The notes beneath the pieces are model-generated. The model ran no database searches, was not told the DNA's origin, and saw nothing but the letters and a program-made list of their open reading frames with translations. From Aliivibrio_A sp016764915 (GTDB taxonomy: Bacteria > Pseudomonadota > Gammaproteobacteria > Enterobacterales > Vibrionaceae), in the NCBI GenBank assembly GCA_965224595.1, contig OZ245058.1, positions 124,001 through 188,000 of the forward strand: 64,000 nucleotides of DNA. The letters are read 5' to 3'. The number at the start of each line of letters is the position of its first letter. Within the stretch, counting starts at the first letter, position 1. This document shows positions 8,426 through 17,452 of this stretch, in pieces. Made by a program: the position numbers and the translations under genes.

Positions 8426-9196
8426 ATGGCTTATCAAAGGATTCGTCAACCAAGGCTCTCAGATGTTATTGAGCAAGAGTTAGAGAGACTCATTTCAGAA
8501 GGCACATTCTCCCCAGGGCAGAAGCTTCCTTCAGAAAGGGAGCTCGCTAAGCAGTTTGACGTGTCACGACCTTCAGTCAGAGAAGCGATTCAACGATTAG
8601 AAGGCAAGAAGTTACTGACTCGACGTCAAGGTGGCGGGACGTTTGTATGTGAAGAGTTATGGCAAAGTTTTTCTGATCCATTATTAGATTTATTATCGAC
8701 ACATCCAGATACCCAATTAGATTTATTAGAATCGCGACATGCACTGGAGGGGATATCCTCTTACTTTGCAGCTCTTCGAGGCACTGAAGAGGATTTCAAA
8801 CGCATTCTTGATTGCAACGACTTGATCTCAGAAGCGCAAAAAAAAGGTGATTTGCACGCAGAAGCTAGAGCGGTTATGAAGTACTTAATCGCGGTGACAG
8901 AGTCTGCACATAATGTGGTTTTACTGCATATCATCCGAGGTCTTGAGACTCTTTTAGAGCAAAACGTAGTACAGAATTTTGAATTACTTAACCGTCGCAG
9001 TGATGTGGTCGAAAAAGTGAGAAAGCATCGAGCAGATATTGTTGAAGCGATTGTTTCTGGTCAACCTGAAAAGGCACGAGAAGCATCGCATTCACATTTA
9101 GCTTACATAGAAGAAACGTTGCTAGAACTGACAAAAGAAGAGAGTCGCCGAGAGCGGTCTCTACGTCGAGTTCAACAACGAAATGAAGAACAATAA
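8426..9196 (+). CDS. pdhR: Pyruvate-responsive repressor PdhR (GntR/FadR family)
   Basis: Transcriptional regulator of the pyruvate dehydrogenase operon. The N-terminal winged helix is seen as LPSERELAKQFDVSRPSVRE and RRQGGGTFV (residues about 30-75), followed by an all-helical FCD effector domain. The ATG at 8426 gives 256 residues against 254 in E. coli and starts with the same MAYxxIRQPxLSDVIEQ; an ATG six codons upstream is less likely. Two matching operators lie upstream, and aceE follows after 54 bases. Confidence 0.95.
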   Translation: MAYQRIRQPRLSDVIEQELERLISEGTFSPGQKLPSERELAKQFDVSRPSVREAIQRLEGKKLLTRRQGGGTFVCEELWQSFSDPLLDLLSTHPDTQLDLLESRHALEGISSYFAALRGTEEDFKRILDCNDLISEAQKKGDLHAEARAVMKYLIAVTESAHNVVLLHIIRGLETLLEQNVVQNFELLNRRSDVVEKVRKHRADIVEAIVSGQPEKAREASHSHLAYIEETLLELTKEESRRERSLRRVQQRNEEQ

Positions 9197-9250
9197 TTTA
9201 TTCCAACCTCATTAGTTTTGTGGATCAAACCAATAAAAGGAAAGATCACC

Positions 9251-11914
9251 ATGTCTGAAGTCATGAAGAACGACGTAGATAGTTTAGAAACCCAAGAGTG
9301 GCTTGCAGCCCTAGAATCAGTCGTTCGTGAAGAAGGTGTTGAGCGCGCTCAATATCTATTAGAACAAGTATTGGATAAAGCACGTTTAGATGGTGTTGAT
9401 ATGCCGACGGGTATCAATACAAATTACATTAATACTATTCCGGTAACACAAGAACCCGCTTACCCAGGTGATGTGACTTTAGAGCGTCGTATTCGTTCAA
9501 TTATTCGTTGGAACGCGATTATGATCGTTCTTCGTGCTTCAAAAAAAGACTTAGATTTAGGGGGCCATATGGCTTCTTACCAGTCTGCAGCTGCTTTTTA
9601 CGAAGTTTGTTTCAACCATTTCTTCCGTGCTCCAAATGAGACAGACGGTGGCGATCTTGTTTATTATCAAGGTCATATCTCTCCAGGTATTTACTCTCGT
9701 GCTTTCGTTGAAGGTCGTTTAACTGAAGAGCAGCTAGATAACTTCCGTCAAGAAGTTGATGGCAAAGGTATTCCCTCTTATCCGCACCCTAAATTGATGC
9801 CTGAATTCTGGCAGTTCCCGACAGTATCTATGGGGCTTGGTCCTATATCCGCTATCTATCAAGCGCGTTTCCTTAAGTACCTTGAAGGGCGTGGCATGAA
9901 AGAAACAGGCGCTCAACGTGTATACGCCTTCCTAGGTGACGGTGAGATGGATGAGCCAGAATCACGCGGTGCGATCTCTTTCGCTTCTCGTGAAAAACTG
10001 GACAACTTATGCTTCCTTATTAACTGTAACTTGCAGCGCTTAGATGGCCCTGTAATGGGTAATGGCAGCATCATTCAAGAACTAGAAGGCCTATTCAAAG
10101 GCGCTGGCTGGAACGTTGTTAAGGTTATCTGGGGCAGCAACTGGGACTCACTACTCGCTAAAGATACGTCAGGTAAACTGCTTCAATTAATGAACGAAAC
10201 GATCGATGGTGATTACCAAACGTTTAAATCTAAAGATGGTGCTTACGTACGTGAGAACTTCTTTGGTAAATATCCTGAAACTGCGGCATTGGTTGCCGAC
10301 ATGACGGATGACGAAATCTTCGCGCTTAAACGTGGTGGTCATGACTCATCTAAATTGTTTGCGGCATTTAGTAATGCAAAAGAGACAAACGGTAAGCCAA
10401 CCGTAATCCTAGCTAAAACCGTTAAAGGTTACGGCATGGGTGATGCAGCTGAAGGCAAAAACATTGCACACGGTGTCAAGAAGATGGACATGACACATGT
10501 TCAACACCTACGTGACCGCTTAGGGCTGGAAGATCTGCTTTCAAATGAGAAAATAACAGAGCTTCCTTACCTGAAATTAGAAGAAGGTTCTCCTGAGTAC
10601 AAGTACTTACACGCACGTCGTGATGCACTACATGGTTACACACCTAAGCGTCTGCCTAAGTTTACTCAAGAGTTTAAAGTGCCGGAGCTTGACGCATTTG
10701 CACCTCTACTGGGTGAGCAGAAGCGTGATATCTCGACCACTATGGCTTACGTTCGTACGCTAAATATCTTATTGAAAGATAAAAATATTGGTAAAAATAT
10801 CGTGCCTATCATCTGTGATGAAGCGCGAACATTTGGTATGGAAGGTCTATTCCGTCAGGTTGGTATCTATAATCCAGATGGTCAAGAGTACACACCTGAA
10901 GATCGCGGTGTCGTCTCTTATTATAAAGAAGCGAAATCTGGACAAGTACTTCAAGAAGGTATTAACGAACTCGGTTCAATGGCATCTTGGGTTGCAGCAG
11001 CAACATCATACAGCACGAACAATCTGCCAATGATTCCGTTCTATATCTATTACTCAATGTTCGGTTTCCAACGTATTGGAGATATGGCATGGTTAGCGGG
11101 TGATCAACAAGCCCGTGGTTTCTTATTGGGTGCAACGGCTGGTCGTACAACACTAAATGGTGAAGGTCTACAACACGAAGATGGACACTCACACATCTTG
11201 GCGAACACCGTTCCCAACTGTGTCTCTTATGACCCAACGTTTGCTTACGAGTTAGCGGTAATCATACAAGACGGTATTCGTCGTATGTACGGTGAGAAGC
11301 AAGAGAATGTTTATTACTACCTAACTGTAATGAACGAAAATTACGCAATGCCAGCAATGCCAGAAGGTACTGAAGAGGGTATTTGTAAAGGTATTTACAA
11401 GCTTGAATCATATAAAGGTAAGTCTAAAGTACAGCTACTAAGTTCAGGTACTATTATGAATGAAGTACGTAAAGCGGCTCAAATTCTTAGCGATGACTAT
11501 GGCGTTGCTTCAGATGTTTACTCCGTAACATCATTCAATGAATTGACTCGTGAAGGTCAAGCCGTTGAGCGTGACAACATGCTTCACCCAGAAGCTGAAG
11601 CGAAAGTACCTTATATCACTCAAGTTCTTGGTAACGAACCTGCAATCGCAGCGACTGATTACATGAAGAATTACGCAGAGCAAGTACGTGCATTCGTACC
11701 TGCAGAGTCTTACAAAGTACTGGGAACTGATGGCTTCGGTCGTTCAGATAGCCGCGAAAACCTACGTCGTCACTTCGAAGTTAACGCAGGCTACGTAGTG
11801 GTTGCTGCGCTTACAGAATTGGCTAAACGTGGTGATATTGAGAAGACTGTTGTTGCTGAAGCGATTGCAAAATTCAATATCGATACAGAAAAAACTAACC
11901 CGCTATACGCATAA
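9251..11914 (+). CDS. aceE: Pyruvate dehydrogenase E1 component AceE
   Basis: Homodimeric thiamine diphosphate enzyme that decarboxylates pyruvate and acetylates the lipoyl groups of AceF. The start is preceded by AAGGAAAG and gives 887 residues, exactly the E. coli length; a GTG eleven codons upstream is not used. The thiamine diphosphate motif GDGEMDEPESRG lies near residue 230 and the loop AHGVKKMD with the active-site His near 407. It is the first structural gene of pdhR-aceEF-lpdA. Confidence 0.97.
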   Translation: MSEVMKNDVDSLETQEWLAALESVVREEGVERAQYLLEQVLDKARLDGVDMPTGINTNYINTIPVTQEPAYPGDVTLERRIRSIIRWNAIMIVLRASKKDLDLGGHMASYQSAAAFYEVCFNHFFRAPNETDGGDLVYYQGHISPGIYSRAFVEGRLTEEQLDNFRQEVDGKGIPSYPHPKLMPEFWQFPTVSMGLGPISAIYQARFLKYLEGRGMKETGAQRVYAFLGDGEMDEPESRGAISFASREKLDNLCFLINCNLQRLDGPVMGNGSIIQELEGLFKGAGWNVVKVIWGSNWDSLLAKDTSGKLLQLMNETIDGDYQTFKSKDGAYVRENFFGKYPETAALVADMTDDEIFALKRGGHDSSKLFAAFSNAKETNGKPTVILAKTVKGYGMGDAAEGKNIAHGVKKMDMTHVQHLRDRLGLEDLLSNEKITELPYLKLEEGSPEYKYLHARRDALHGYTPKRLPKFTQEFKVPELDAFAPLLGEQKRDISTTMAYVRTLNILLKDKNIGKNIVPIICDEARTFGMEGLFRQVGIYNPDGQEYTPEDRGVVSYYKEAKSGQVLQEGINELGSMASWVAAATSYSTNNLPMIPFYIYYSMFGFQRIGDMAWLAGDQQARGFLLGATAGRTTLNGEGLQHEDGHSHILANTVPNCVSYDPTFAYELAVIIQDGIRRMYGEKQENVYYYLTVMNENYAMPAMPEGTEEGICKGIYKLESYKGKSKVQLLSSGTIMNEVRKAAQILSDDYGVASDVYSVTSFNELTREGQAVERDNMLHPEAEAKVPYITQVLGNEPAIAATDYMKNYAEQVRAFVPAESYKVLGTDGFGRSDSRENLRRHFEVNAGYVVVAALTELAKRGDIEKTVVAEAIAKFNIDTEKTNPLYA

Positions 11915-11925
11915 GGTAGATAACA

Positions 11926-13503
11926 ATGACAATCGAAATTAATGTACCTGACATCGGTGCAGATGAGGTTGAAGTAACTGAGATTCTAGTTAAGGTCGGT
12001 GACCGAGTTGAAGAAGAGCAGTCACTGATCACTGTTGAAGGCGATAAAGCTTCAATGGAAGTACCAGCGTCTCAAGCGGGTACCGTTAAAGAGATAAAAA
12101 TCTCTGAAGGCGACTTAGTATCAACTGGGTCTCTTATCATGATCTTTGACGTTGAGGGTGCTACGGCATCTGTGGCTCCCGTTGTTGAAGTGGCGGCACC
12201 TGTTGCTGCAGCTCCTGCGGTTGCTGAGCTTAAAGAAGTACATGTTCCCGATATCGGTGGTGATGAAGTCGAAGTGACTGAAATCATGGTTGCGGTTGGC
12301 GATTCAATTGCAGAAGAGCAATCTGTTCTGACTGTTGAAGGCGACAAGGCCTCAATGGAGGTTCCTGCCCCATTCGCTGGTACGCTAAAAGAGATCAAAA
12401 TTGAAGTGGGTGACAAAGTCACTACGGGGTCTCTAGTGATGATCTTTGAGGTTGTTGGTTCAGCTCCGGCTGTAGCCCCTGTCTCTGTTCCTACAACACA
12501 AGCGGCTCCGGTTGCGGCAGCAGCTCCAAAATCTGCAGCGCCTGCTGCTGTTGCTGATTTTACAGAGAATCATGAGTATGCCCACGCTTCTCCAGTTGTC
12601 CGCCGTATTGCACGTGAATTTGGTGTTAACCTATCTAAAGTAAAAGGGTCGGGTCGTAAGAGCCGAATTTTACGAGAAGATGTACAGAGCTATGTGAAAG
12701 AAGCGCTTAAGCGCTTAGAGTCTGGTGCCGCTGCATCAGGTTCTGGTGACGGTTCAGCACTCGGTCTTCTTCCGTGGCCAAAGATTGATTTCAGTAAGTT
12801 TGGTGACATCGAAACTAAGCCATTATCTCGCATTAAAAAAATCTCAGGCGCAAACTTGCACCGTAACTGGGTTATGATCCCTCATGTTACTCAGTGGGAC
12901 AATGCGGATATCACAGCACTAGAAACGTTCCGTAAAGAACAAAATGCAATTGAAGCTAAAAAAGATAGCGGCATGAAAATCACCCCATTGGTGTTTATCA
13001 TGAAAGCTGTAGCTAAAGCGTTAGAAGAGTTTCCATCATTCAACTCTTCACTGTCTGATGACGGTGCAAGCTTGATTTTGAAAAAATATGTCAATATTGG
13101 CATCGCTGTTGATACCCCAAATGGCTTGGTTGTTCCTGTCTTTAAAGATGTGAATAAAAAAGGCATTTACGAACTTTCAGAAGAGCTAATGGCTATCTCT
13201 AAGAAAGCGCGTGGTGGTAAGTTAACATCTTCTGATATGCAGGGTGGTTGCTTTACTATTTCTAGTCTTGGTGGATTAGGTGGTACCGCGTTTACTCCTA
13301 TCGTTAATGCCCCAGAAGTTGGTATTTTAGGCGTATCTAAATCAGAAATGAAGCCGGTATGGAATGGCAAGGACTTTGAGCCTCGTTTAATGTTACCGTT
13401 ATCATTGTCGTATGATCACCGTGTAGTAGATGGAGCAGAGGGTGCTCGTTTCATCACCTACTTAAATGGTTGCCTATCTGATATACGCCGTTTGGTGTTA
13501 TAA
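11926..13503 (+). CDS. aceF: Dihydrolipoamide acetyltransferase AceF (two lipoyl domains)
   Basis: E2 core of pyruvate dehydrogenase, 525 residues. Two lipoyl domains carry GDKASMEV with lipoyl lysines at residues 41 and 141, joined by Ala/Pro/Val-rich linkers. A peripheral subunit-binding domain (SPVVRRIAREFGVNLSKVKG, about 220-256) and the acetyltransferase domain follow; the catalytic motif SYDHRVVDG places His498 and Asp502. E. coli AceF has three lipoyl domains and about 630 residues, so one repeat is missing here. It starts eleven bases after aceE. Confidence 0.96.
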   Translation: MTIEINVPDIGADEVEVTEILVKVGDRVEEEQSLITVEGDKASMEVPASQAGTVKEIKISEGDLVSTGSLIMIFDVEGATASVAPVVEVAAPVAAAPAVAELKEVHVPDIGGDEVEVTEIMVAVGDSIAEEQSVLTVEGDKASMEVPAPFAGTLKEIKIEVGDKVTTGSLVMIFEVVGSAPAVAPVSVPTTQAAPVAAAAPKSAAPAAVADFTENHEYAHASPVVRRIAREFGVNLSKVKGSGRKSRILREDVQSYVKEALKRLESGAAASGSGDGSALGLLPWPKIDFSKFGDIETKPLSRIKKISGANLHRNWVMIPHVTQWDNADITALETFRKEQNAIEAKKDSGMKITPLVFIMKAVAKALEEFPSFNSSLSDDGASLILKKYVNIGIAVDTPNGLVVPVFKDVNKKGIYELSEELMAISKKARGGKLTSSDMQGGCFTISSLGGLGGTAFTPIVNAPEVGILGVSKSEMKPVWNGKDFEPRLMLPLSLSYDHRVVDGAEGARFITYLNGCLSDIRRLVL

Positions 13504-13747
13504 ACGAGTAGTTACGACGTTCTCCTATATCAATGGGGCATCGTCGTACACTTTATAAACATTACGTCTTTTTTCTACGGTTTATATTGATATCTTTATT
13601 AATAGATAAGGAACTGTAGTCTAGCTCACAGGCTATGCCATTTTACTTTTCACTCTGTATGCAGCTCTGTAGACTGATGCCGTTTGGAAATAGTATATGA
13701 CGACTTTTTAGTCTGTTAGGGATAAACGAGTTACAACGAGGTCGAAA
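13504..13747 (+). other. aceF-lpdA intergenic region
   Basis: This 244-bp stretch has no gene, no clear terminator and no PdhR-type site. Its length suggests an independent lpdA promoter, since lpdA also serves 2-oxoglutarate dehydrogenase and glycine cleavage, but I could not pick a convincing -35/-10 pair. Confidence 0.5.
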
Positions 13748-15175
13748 ATGAGCAAAGAAATTAAAGCGCAGGTAGTCGTACTAGGAGCAGGACCTGCGGG
13801 TTATTCTGCAGCATTCCGTTGTGCAGACTTAGGTTTAGAAACAGTATTGGTTGAGCGTTACAGCTCACTAGGTGGCGTTTGTTTGAACGTTGGCTGTATC
13901 CCGTCGAAAGCACTTCTTCACGTTGCAAAAGTGATTGAAGAAGCAAAAGCACTGGCTGAGCACGGCATTGTTTTTGGTGAGCCACAAACAGACATCAGTA
14001 AAATACGTTTGTGGAAAGAGAAAGTGGTGACGCAGTTAACTAGCGGTCTTGGCGGTATGGCTAAGATGCGTAAAGTTACTGTTGTAAATGGTTTTGGTAA
14101 GTTTACCGGCGCAAACACTCTTGTTGTTGAAGGTGAAGAAACGACGACTATTAATTTCGATAATGCCATTATCGCCGCGGGTTCTCGTCCAATAAAACTG
14201 CCTTTCATCCCTCATGAAGATCCACGTGTTTGGGATTCAACTGATGCATTGGAACTGAAAGAAGTTCCAGAAAAATTATTGATCATGGGCGGCGGTATTA
14301 TCGGCCTAGAAATGGGAACAGTTTACCATTCGTTAGGATCTAAGATTGACGTTGTAGAGATGTTTGATCAACTGATCCCTGCTGCGGATAAAGATATTGT
14401 TCGTGTCTATACTAAGCGCATTAAAAATAAATTTAATCTGATGTTACAAACTAAAGTAACAGCAGTTGAAGCAAAAGAAGATGGTATTTACGTAACAATG
14501 GAAGGCAAGAAAGCACCCGCGGAACCAATTCGTTATGATGCTGTTCTTGTTGCTATTGGCCGTGTACCAAATGGTGGGCTGTTTGACGCTGAAAAAGCGG
14601 GTGTTGAAGTTGATGAGCGTGGTTTCATTAACGTTGATAAGCAGCTGCGCACGAATATTCCACACATCCATGCCATTGGTGACGTAGTAGGTCAGCCTAT
14701 GCTTGCTCATAAAGGTGTGCATGAAGGCCATGTGGCTGCAGAAGTTATCTCTGGTAAAAAACACTATTTCGATCCTAAAGTGATCCCTTCGATTGCTTAT
14801 ACGGAACCTGAAGTTGCTTGGGTTGGTAAAACAGAAAAAGAAGCGAAAGAAGAAGGTCTTAACTATGAGGCCGCAATTTTCCCTTGGGCGGCATCAGGCC
14901 GAGCTATCGCTTCAGATTGTGCTGATGGTATGACTAAGCTACTGTTTGATAAAGAGACGAACCGTGTGATTGGTGGTGCTATTGTTGGCACTAATGCAGG
15001 TGAACTTCTTGGTGAGATCGGTTTAGCTATTGAGATGGGTTGTGATGCAGAAGATATCGCATTAACTATTCATGCTCACCCAACACTGCATGAGTCAGTG
15101 GGAATGGCAGCTGAAATCTACGAAGGTAGTATTACTGATTTGCCAAACGCAAAAGCAGTTAAAAAGAAAAAATAG
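13748..15175 (+). CDS. lpdA: Dihydrolipoamide dehydrogenase LpdA
   Basis: FAD-dependent E3 subunit of 475 residues, shared by the 2-oxoacid dehydrogenases and glycine cleavage. The FAD fold GAGPAG is at residues 13-18, the redox pair Cys45/Cys50 in GGVCLNVGCIPSK, the NAD fold GGGIIGLEMG near residue 180, and the catalytic His-Glu pair in HAHPTLHE near 444-449. GAGG precedes the ATG. It is followed by a strong terminator. Confidence 0.97.
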   Translation: MSKEIKAQVVVLGAGPAGYSAAFRCADLGLETVLVERYSSLGGVCLNVGCIPSKALLHVAKVIEEAKALAEHGIVFGEPQTDISKIRLWKEKVVTQLTSGLGGMAKMRKVTVVNGFGKFTGANTLVVEGEETTTINFDNAIIAAGSRPIKLPFIPHEDPRVWDSTDALELKEVPEKLLIMGGGIIGLEMGTVYHSLGSKIDVVEMFDQLIPAADKDIVRVYTKRIKNKFNLMLQTKVTAVEAKEDGIYVTMEGKKAPAEPIRYDAVLVAIGRVPNGGLFDAEKAGVEVDERGFINVDKQLRTNIPHIHAIGDVVGQPMLAHKGVHEGHVAAEVISGKKHYFDPKVIPSIAYTEPEVAWVGKTEKEAKEEGLNYEAAIFPWAASGRAIASDCADGMTKLLFDKETNRVIGGAIVGTNAGELLGEIGLAIEMGCDAEDIALTIHAHPTLHESVGMAAEIYEGSITDLPNAKAVKKKK

Positions 15176-15210
15176 TGCTTCGATTGAGTCGTTAAGACTT
15201 CACGCTACAC

Positions 15211-15246
15211 AAAAAAGCCCGGCCATGTAAATGACCGGGCTTTTTA
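15211..15246. terminator. Bidirectional terminator between lpdA and the HapR-type gene
   Basis: A long stem with arms AAAAAGCCCGG and CCGGGCTTTTT, extended by CAT/ATG after one mismatch, closes on a short loop. A and T tracts flank both sides, so it can stop transcripts from lpdA (plus) and the convergent regulator (minus). Confidence 0.88.
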
Positions 15247-15261
15247 TTATCTATTTTGTGC

Positions 15262-15873
15262 TTATTTATCTCTGTATATGCATAACATATTTAAGAAAGA
15301 AGCGCTGGTCTGTTCGAGTTTCTCTTTATCACGATTACGGTTAGCTTGGATAAAGAGTGAGTAACAAATGCCGTGAAGCATTTTGGCTAAGTTTATTGGT
15401 GTATGATTAGGGCAGATTTCACCCTGTTCGATGCCACGCTCAAACATGTCAATAATAAGGTTTTGGTTTTCTTTATGGGAGCTTAAAAATAGCGGCCAAA
15501 CTTCGTCCCGAGTGGATGAACTCCACTCAAACCATACCTTTATCCATGTTTTTTCTTCAAGCACGTTATCAATCAAGTTTGAATTGAGTAACTCGAGGTT
15601 GCTTCTGACACTCTCTGTTTCAGAGAGTGAACTTTTTAGGTATTGATTGAACTCATCAACAACGTGGTTAAGAACTTCGTCTACAAGATCTTCTCGAGTA
15701 GGGAAGTAGTTAAAGACGGTGGCGACTGAAACTTGAGCTATGTCGGCAATATCCGCATGACCACCACGGCCGATTCCGCGATTAGCGAAAACTTCCGTGG
15801 CTATCTCAAGTAGCTGTAGCTTTCTTTTTTCTGGCGAGAGTCTCGTACGAGGTCTCCTAGATATAGTATCCAT
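15262..15873 (-). CDS. hapR: Quorum-sensing master regulator, HapR/LuxR/OpaR/LitR type (TetR family)
   Basis: TetR-family regulator of 203 residues. The N-terminus MDTISRRPRTRLSPEKRK and the block RGIGRGGHADIADIAQ followed by VSVATVFNYFPTREDLVDEV are the hallmarks of Vibrio LuxR/HapR and Aliivibrio LitR. The C-terminal ligand domain retains KVWFEWSSSTRDEVWPLF and HGICYSLFIQANR. AAGGAT precedes the ATG at 15873; an ATG six codons upstream lacks a site. These proteins act at high cell density on competence, biofilm and protease or luminescence genes, usually under Qrr RNA control. Its place between lpdA and hpt is conserved in Vibrionaceae. Which named orthologue it is cannot be settled here. 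Confidence 0.93.
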   Translation of the reverse strand: MDTISRRPRTRLSPEKRKLQLLEIATEVFANRGIGRGGHADIADIAQVSVATVFNYFPTREDLVDEVLNHVVDEFNQYLKSSLSETESVRSNLELLNSNLIDNVLEEKTWIKVWFEWSSSTRDEVWPLFLSSHKENQNLIIDMFERGIEQGEICPNHTPINLAKMLHGICYSLFIQANRNRDKEKLEQTSASFLNMLCIYRDK

Positions 15874-16050
15874 GTTTTGTATCCTTGCCATCTGATAATT
15901 AATATTATTTTTATTTGGGTGTTTTTTTGTTCTTATTATGACTATTAACTGTACATAATGCTTATTGATAATTCAACAAATAATTGACGCTTATGGAATC
16001 AATGTTTTATATGGTGTTGTTTTTTTGACGCTGGCTAAAAAGGCAAAAAA

Positions 16051-16078
16051 AGAGTCAGTGTGTTAGAATAGTGACTCT
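16051..16078. promoter_or_regulatory. Inverted repeat enclosing a putative hpt -10 box
   Basis: AGAGTCA (16051-16057) and TGACTCT (16072-16078) are perfect seven-base inverted arms with a 14-base centre that contains TAGAAT, a good -10 hexamer, about 60 bp upstream of hpt. This is the geometry of an operator over a promoter. No regulator is known to me for this site; it does not resemble a PurR box. Confidence 0.5.
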
Positions 16079-16129
16079 GAATTCATATCATATTATGTGT
16101 ATTTAATTAGCATCTGAAGAGAGAGTAAA

Positions 16130-16663
16130 ATGAAACATACCGTTGAAGTGATGATTACTGAAAGCGACGTTCAGCAACGAGTTGCTGAATTGGGAAAGGA
16201 GATCACGGAGCATTATATTGATTCCAAAGACCTTGTAATGGTTGGCCTTTTACGTGGTTCGTTCATCTTCATGGCCGATTTAGCTAGAGTTATCGACCGT
16301 CCGATGGAAGTTGATTTCATGACGGCTTCTAGTTATGGCAACACAATGGAAAGCTCTCGAGATGTGAGAATATTAAAAGACTTGGACGATGATATTAAAG
16401 GGAAAGATGTTATTTTAGTCGAAGATATTATTGATACTGGCAACACGTTGAATAAAGTGTGTGAAATATTATCACTGCGTGAACCAAATTCAATACAGAT
16501 TTGTACTCTGCTGGATAAGCCATCGCGTCGGGAAATTGACGTTGATGCTAAGTGGATTGGTTTTTCAATTCCGGATGAATTTGTGGTTGGTGTAGGCATA
16601 GACTACGCACAAAAATATCGTAACTTGCCATATATTGGTAAAGTTGTACCAACAGGCGAATAG
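16130..16663 (+). CDS. hpt: Hypoxanthine phosphoribosyltransferase Hpt
   Basis: Purine salvage enzyme of 177 residues converting hypoxanthine (and guanine) with PRPP to IMP (and GMP). The PRPP-binding loop VILVEDIIDTGNTL lies near residues 94-108, with the purine-binding WIGFSIPDEFVVG near the C-terminus. GAGAG precedes the ATG. It is divergent from the HapR-type gene, and the 256-bp gap between them holds both promoters and the inverted repeat at 16051-16078. Confidence 0.95.
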   Translation: MKHTVEVMITESDVQQRVAELGKEITEHYIDSKDLVMVGLLRGSFIFMADLARVIDRPMEVDFMTASSYGNTMESSRDVRILKDLDDDIKGKDVILVEDIIDTGNTLNKVCEILSLREPNSIQICTLLDKPSRREIDVDAKWIGFSIPDEFVVGVGIDYAQKYRNLPYIGKVVPTGE

Positions 16664-16670
16664 GTTTTCT

Positions 16671-16700
16671 CAATTGGAGTAGAGTATTCTACTCCAATTG
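16671..16700. repeat. Perfect 13-bp inverted repeat between convergent hpt and can
   Basis: CAATTGGAGTAGA and its exact reverse complement flank a four-base loop. It lies in the 42-bp gap between convergent genes and probably ends both transcripts, but neither side has a proper T tract. Confidence 0.65.
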
Positions 16701-16705
16701 TTGAC

Positions 16706-17356
16706 TTATCCTTTGCTAATTAGCGATGCCATTGCCGCCTGATAGGATATTTCTAATGACTCTCGACTGTGTGCTCTGACGCCAAGATCATTCAATATGC
16801 CATCATTAATACCGTAGACCCAGCCGTGAATGTTCACGTTTTGATTACGTGACCAAGCCGATTGCAACACGGTTGAATTACCAATGTTATACACCTGCTC
16901 TGCAACATTAATTTCACACAGCTTGTCTGCAAGCTCTTCACTAGGAAGTTTGTCTAACCAAGTTCTATGCTTTAAATAGAGATCTCGGATGTGAAGTAGC
17001 CAGTTATTAATTAAGCCTAAGTTTGGGTTTTCAATAGCAGCATTGATACCTCCACACCCATAGTGCCCACATACAATGATGTGTTTTACTTTTAATACAT
17101 CAACGGCATACTGAATAACAGAGAGGCAATTTAGATCGGTATGAATGACTTGATTTGCTACATTTCGATGCACAAATAACTCACCAGAATCTAAACCTGT
17201 TAATCGCTCTGCAGGAACTCGGCTATCTGAGCAGCCAATCCAAAGGTATTCAGGGTGCTGAGCTTTTGCCAATGTAGAGAAAAAGTCGGATTTTTCACTC
17301 AAAATGCTTTTAGCCCACTTACTATTGTTCTCAAATAGTTGTTTAATGTCTGACAT
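16706..17356 (-). CDS. can: Beta-class carbonic anhydrase Can
   Basis: Zinc enzyme of 216 residues that interconverts CO2 and bicarbonate, supplying bicarbonate for carboxylations. Zinc ligands are visible as Cys42 and Asp44 in CSDSRVPAERL and His98 and Cys101 in HYGCGG, the same positions as in E. coli Can. It is divergent from yadG, as in E. coli, with about 95 bp between the starts. Confidence 0.95.
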   Translation of the reverse strand: MSDIKQLFENNSKWAKSILSEKSDFFSTLAKAQHPEYLWIGCSDSRVPAERLTGLDSGELFVHRNVANQVIHTDLNCLSVIQYAVDVLKVKHIIVCGHYGCGGINAAIENPNLGLINNWLLHIRDLYLKHRTWLDKLPSEELADKLCEINVAEQVYNIGNSTVLQSAWSRNQNVNIHGWVYGINDGILNDLGVRAHSRESLEISYQAAMASLISKG

Positions 17357-17452
17357 ATTATTCCCTTTTAACTATTTGATGTAACTATACACGTAACAGT
17401 GAATTAGCAAATCGGATTAGTTAATATTAATACAGATAATCTATTACAAATT

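Noticed and set aside
9218..9250. TGGATCAAACCA upstream of aceE as a third PdhR operator, and a GTG start for aceE
   Set aside because: The half-site spacing is one base too long for PdhR, and the ATG at 9251 has the strong AAGGAAAG site and gives the exact family length.
12072..12422. Ser/Thr/Ala-rich 116-codon frame antisense to the aceF lipoyl region
   Set aside because: It is the mirror of the Ala/Pro/Val-rich lipoyl linkers and has no start signal.
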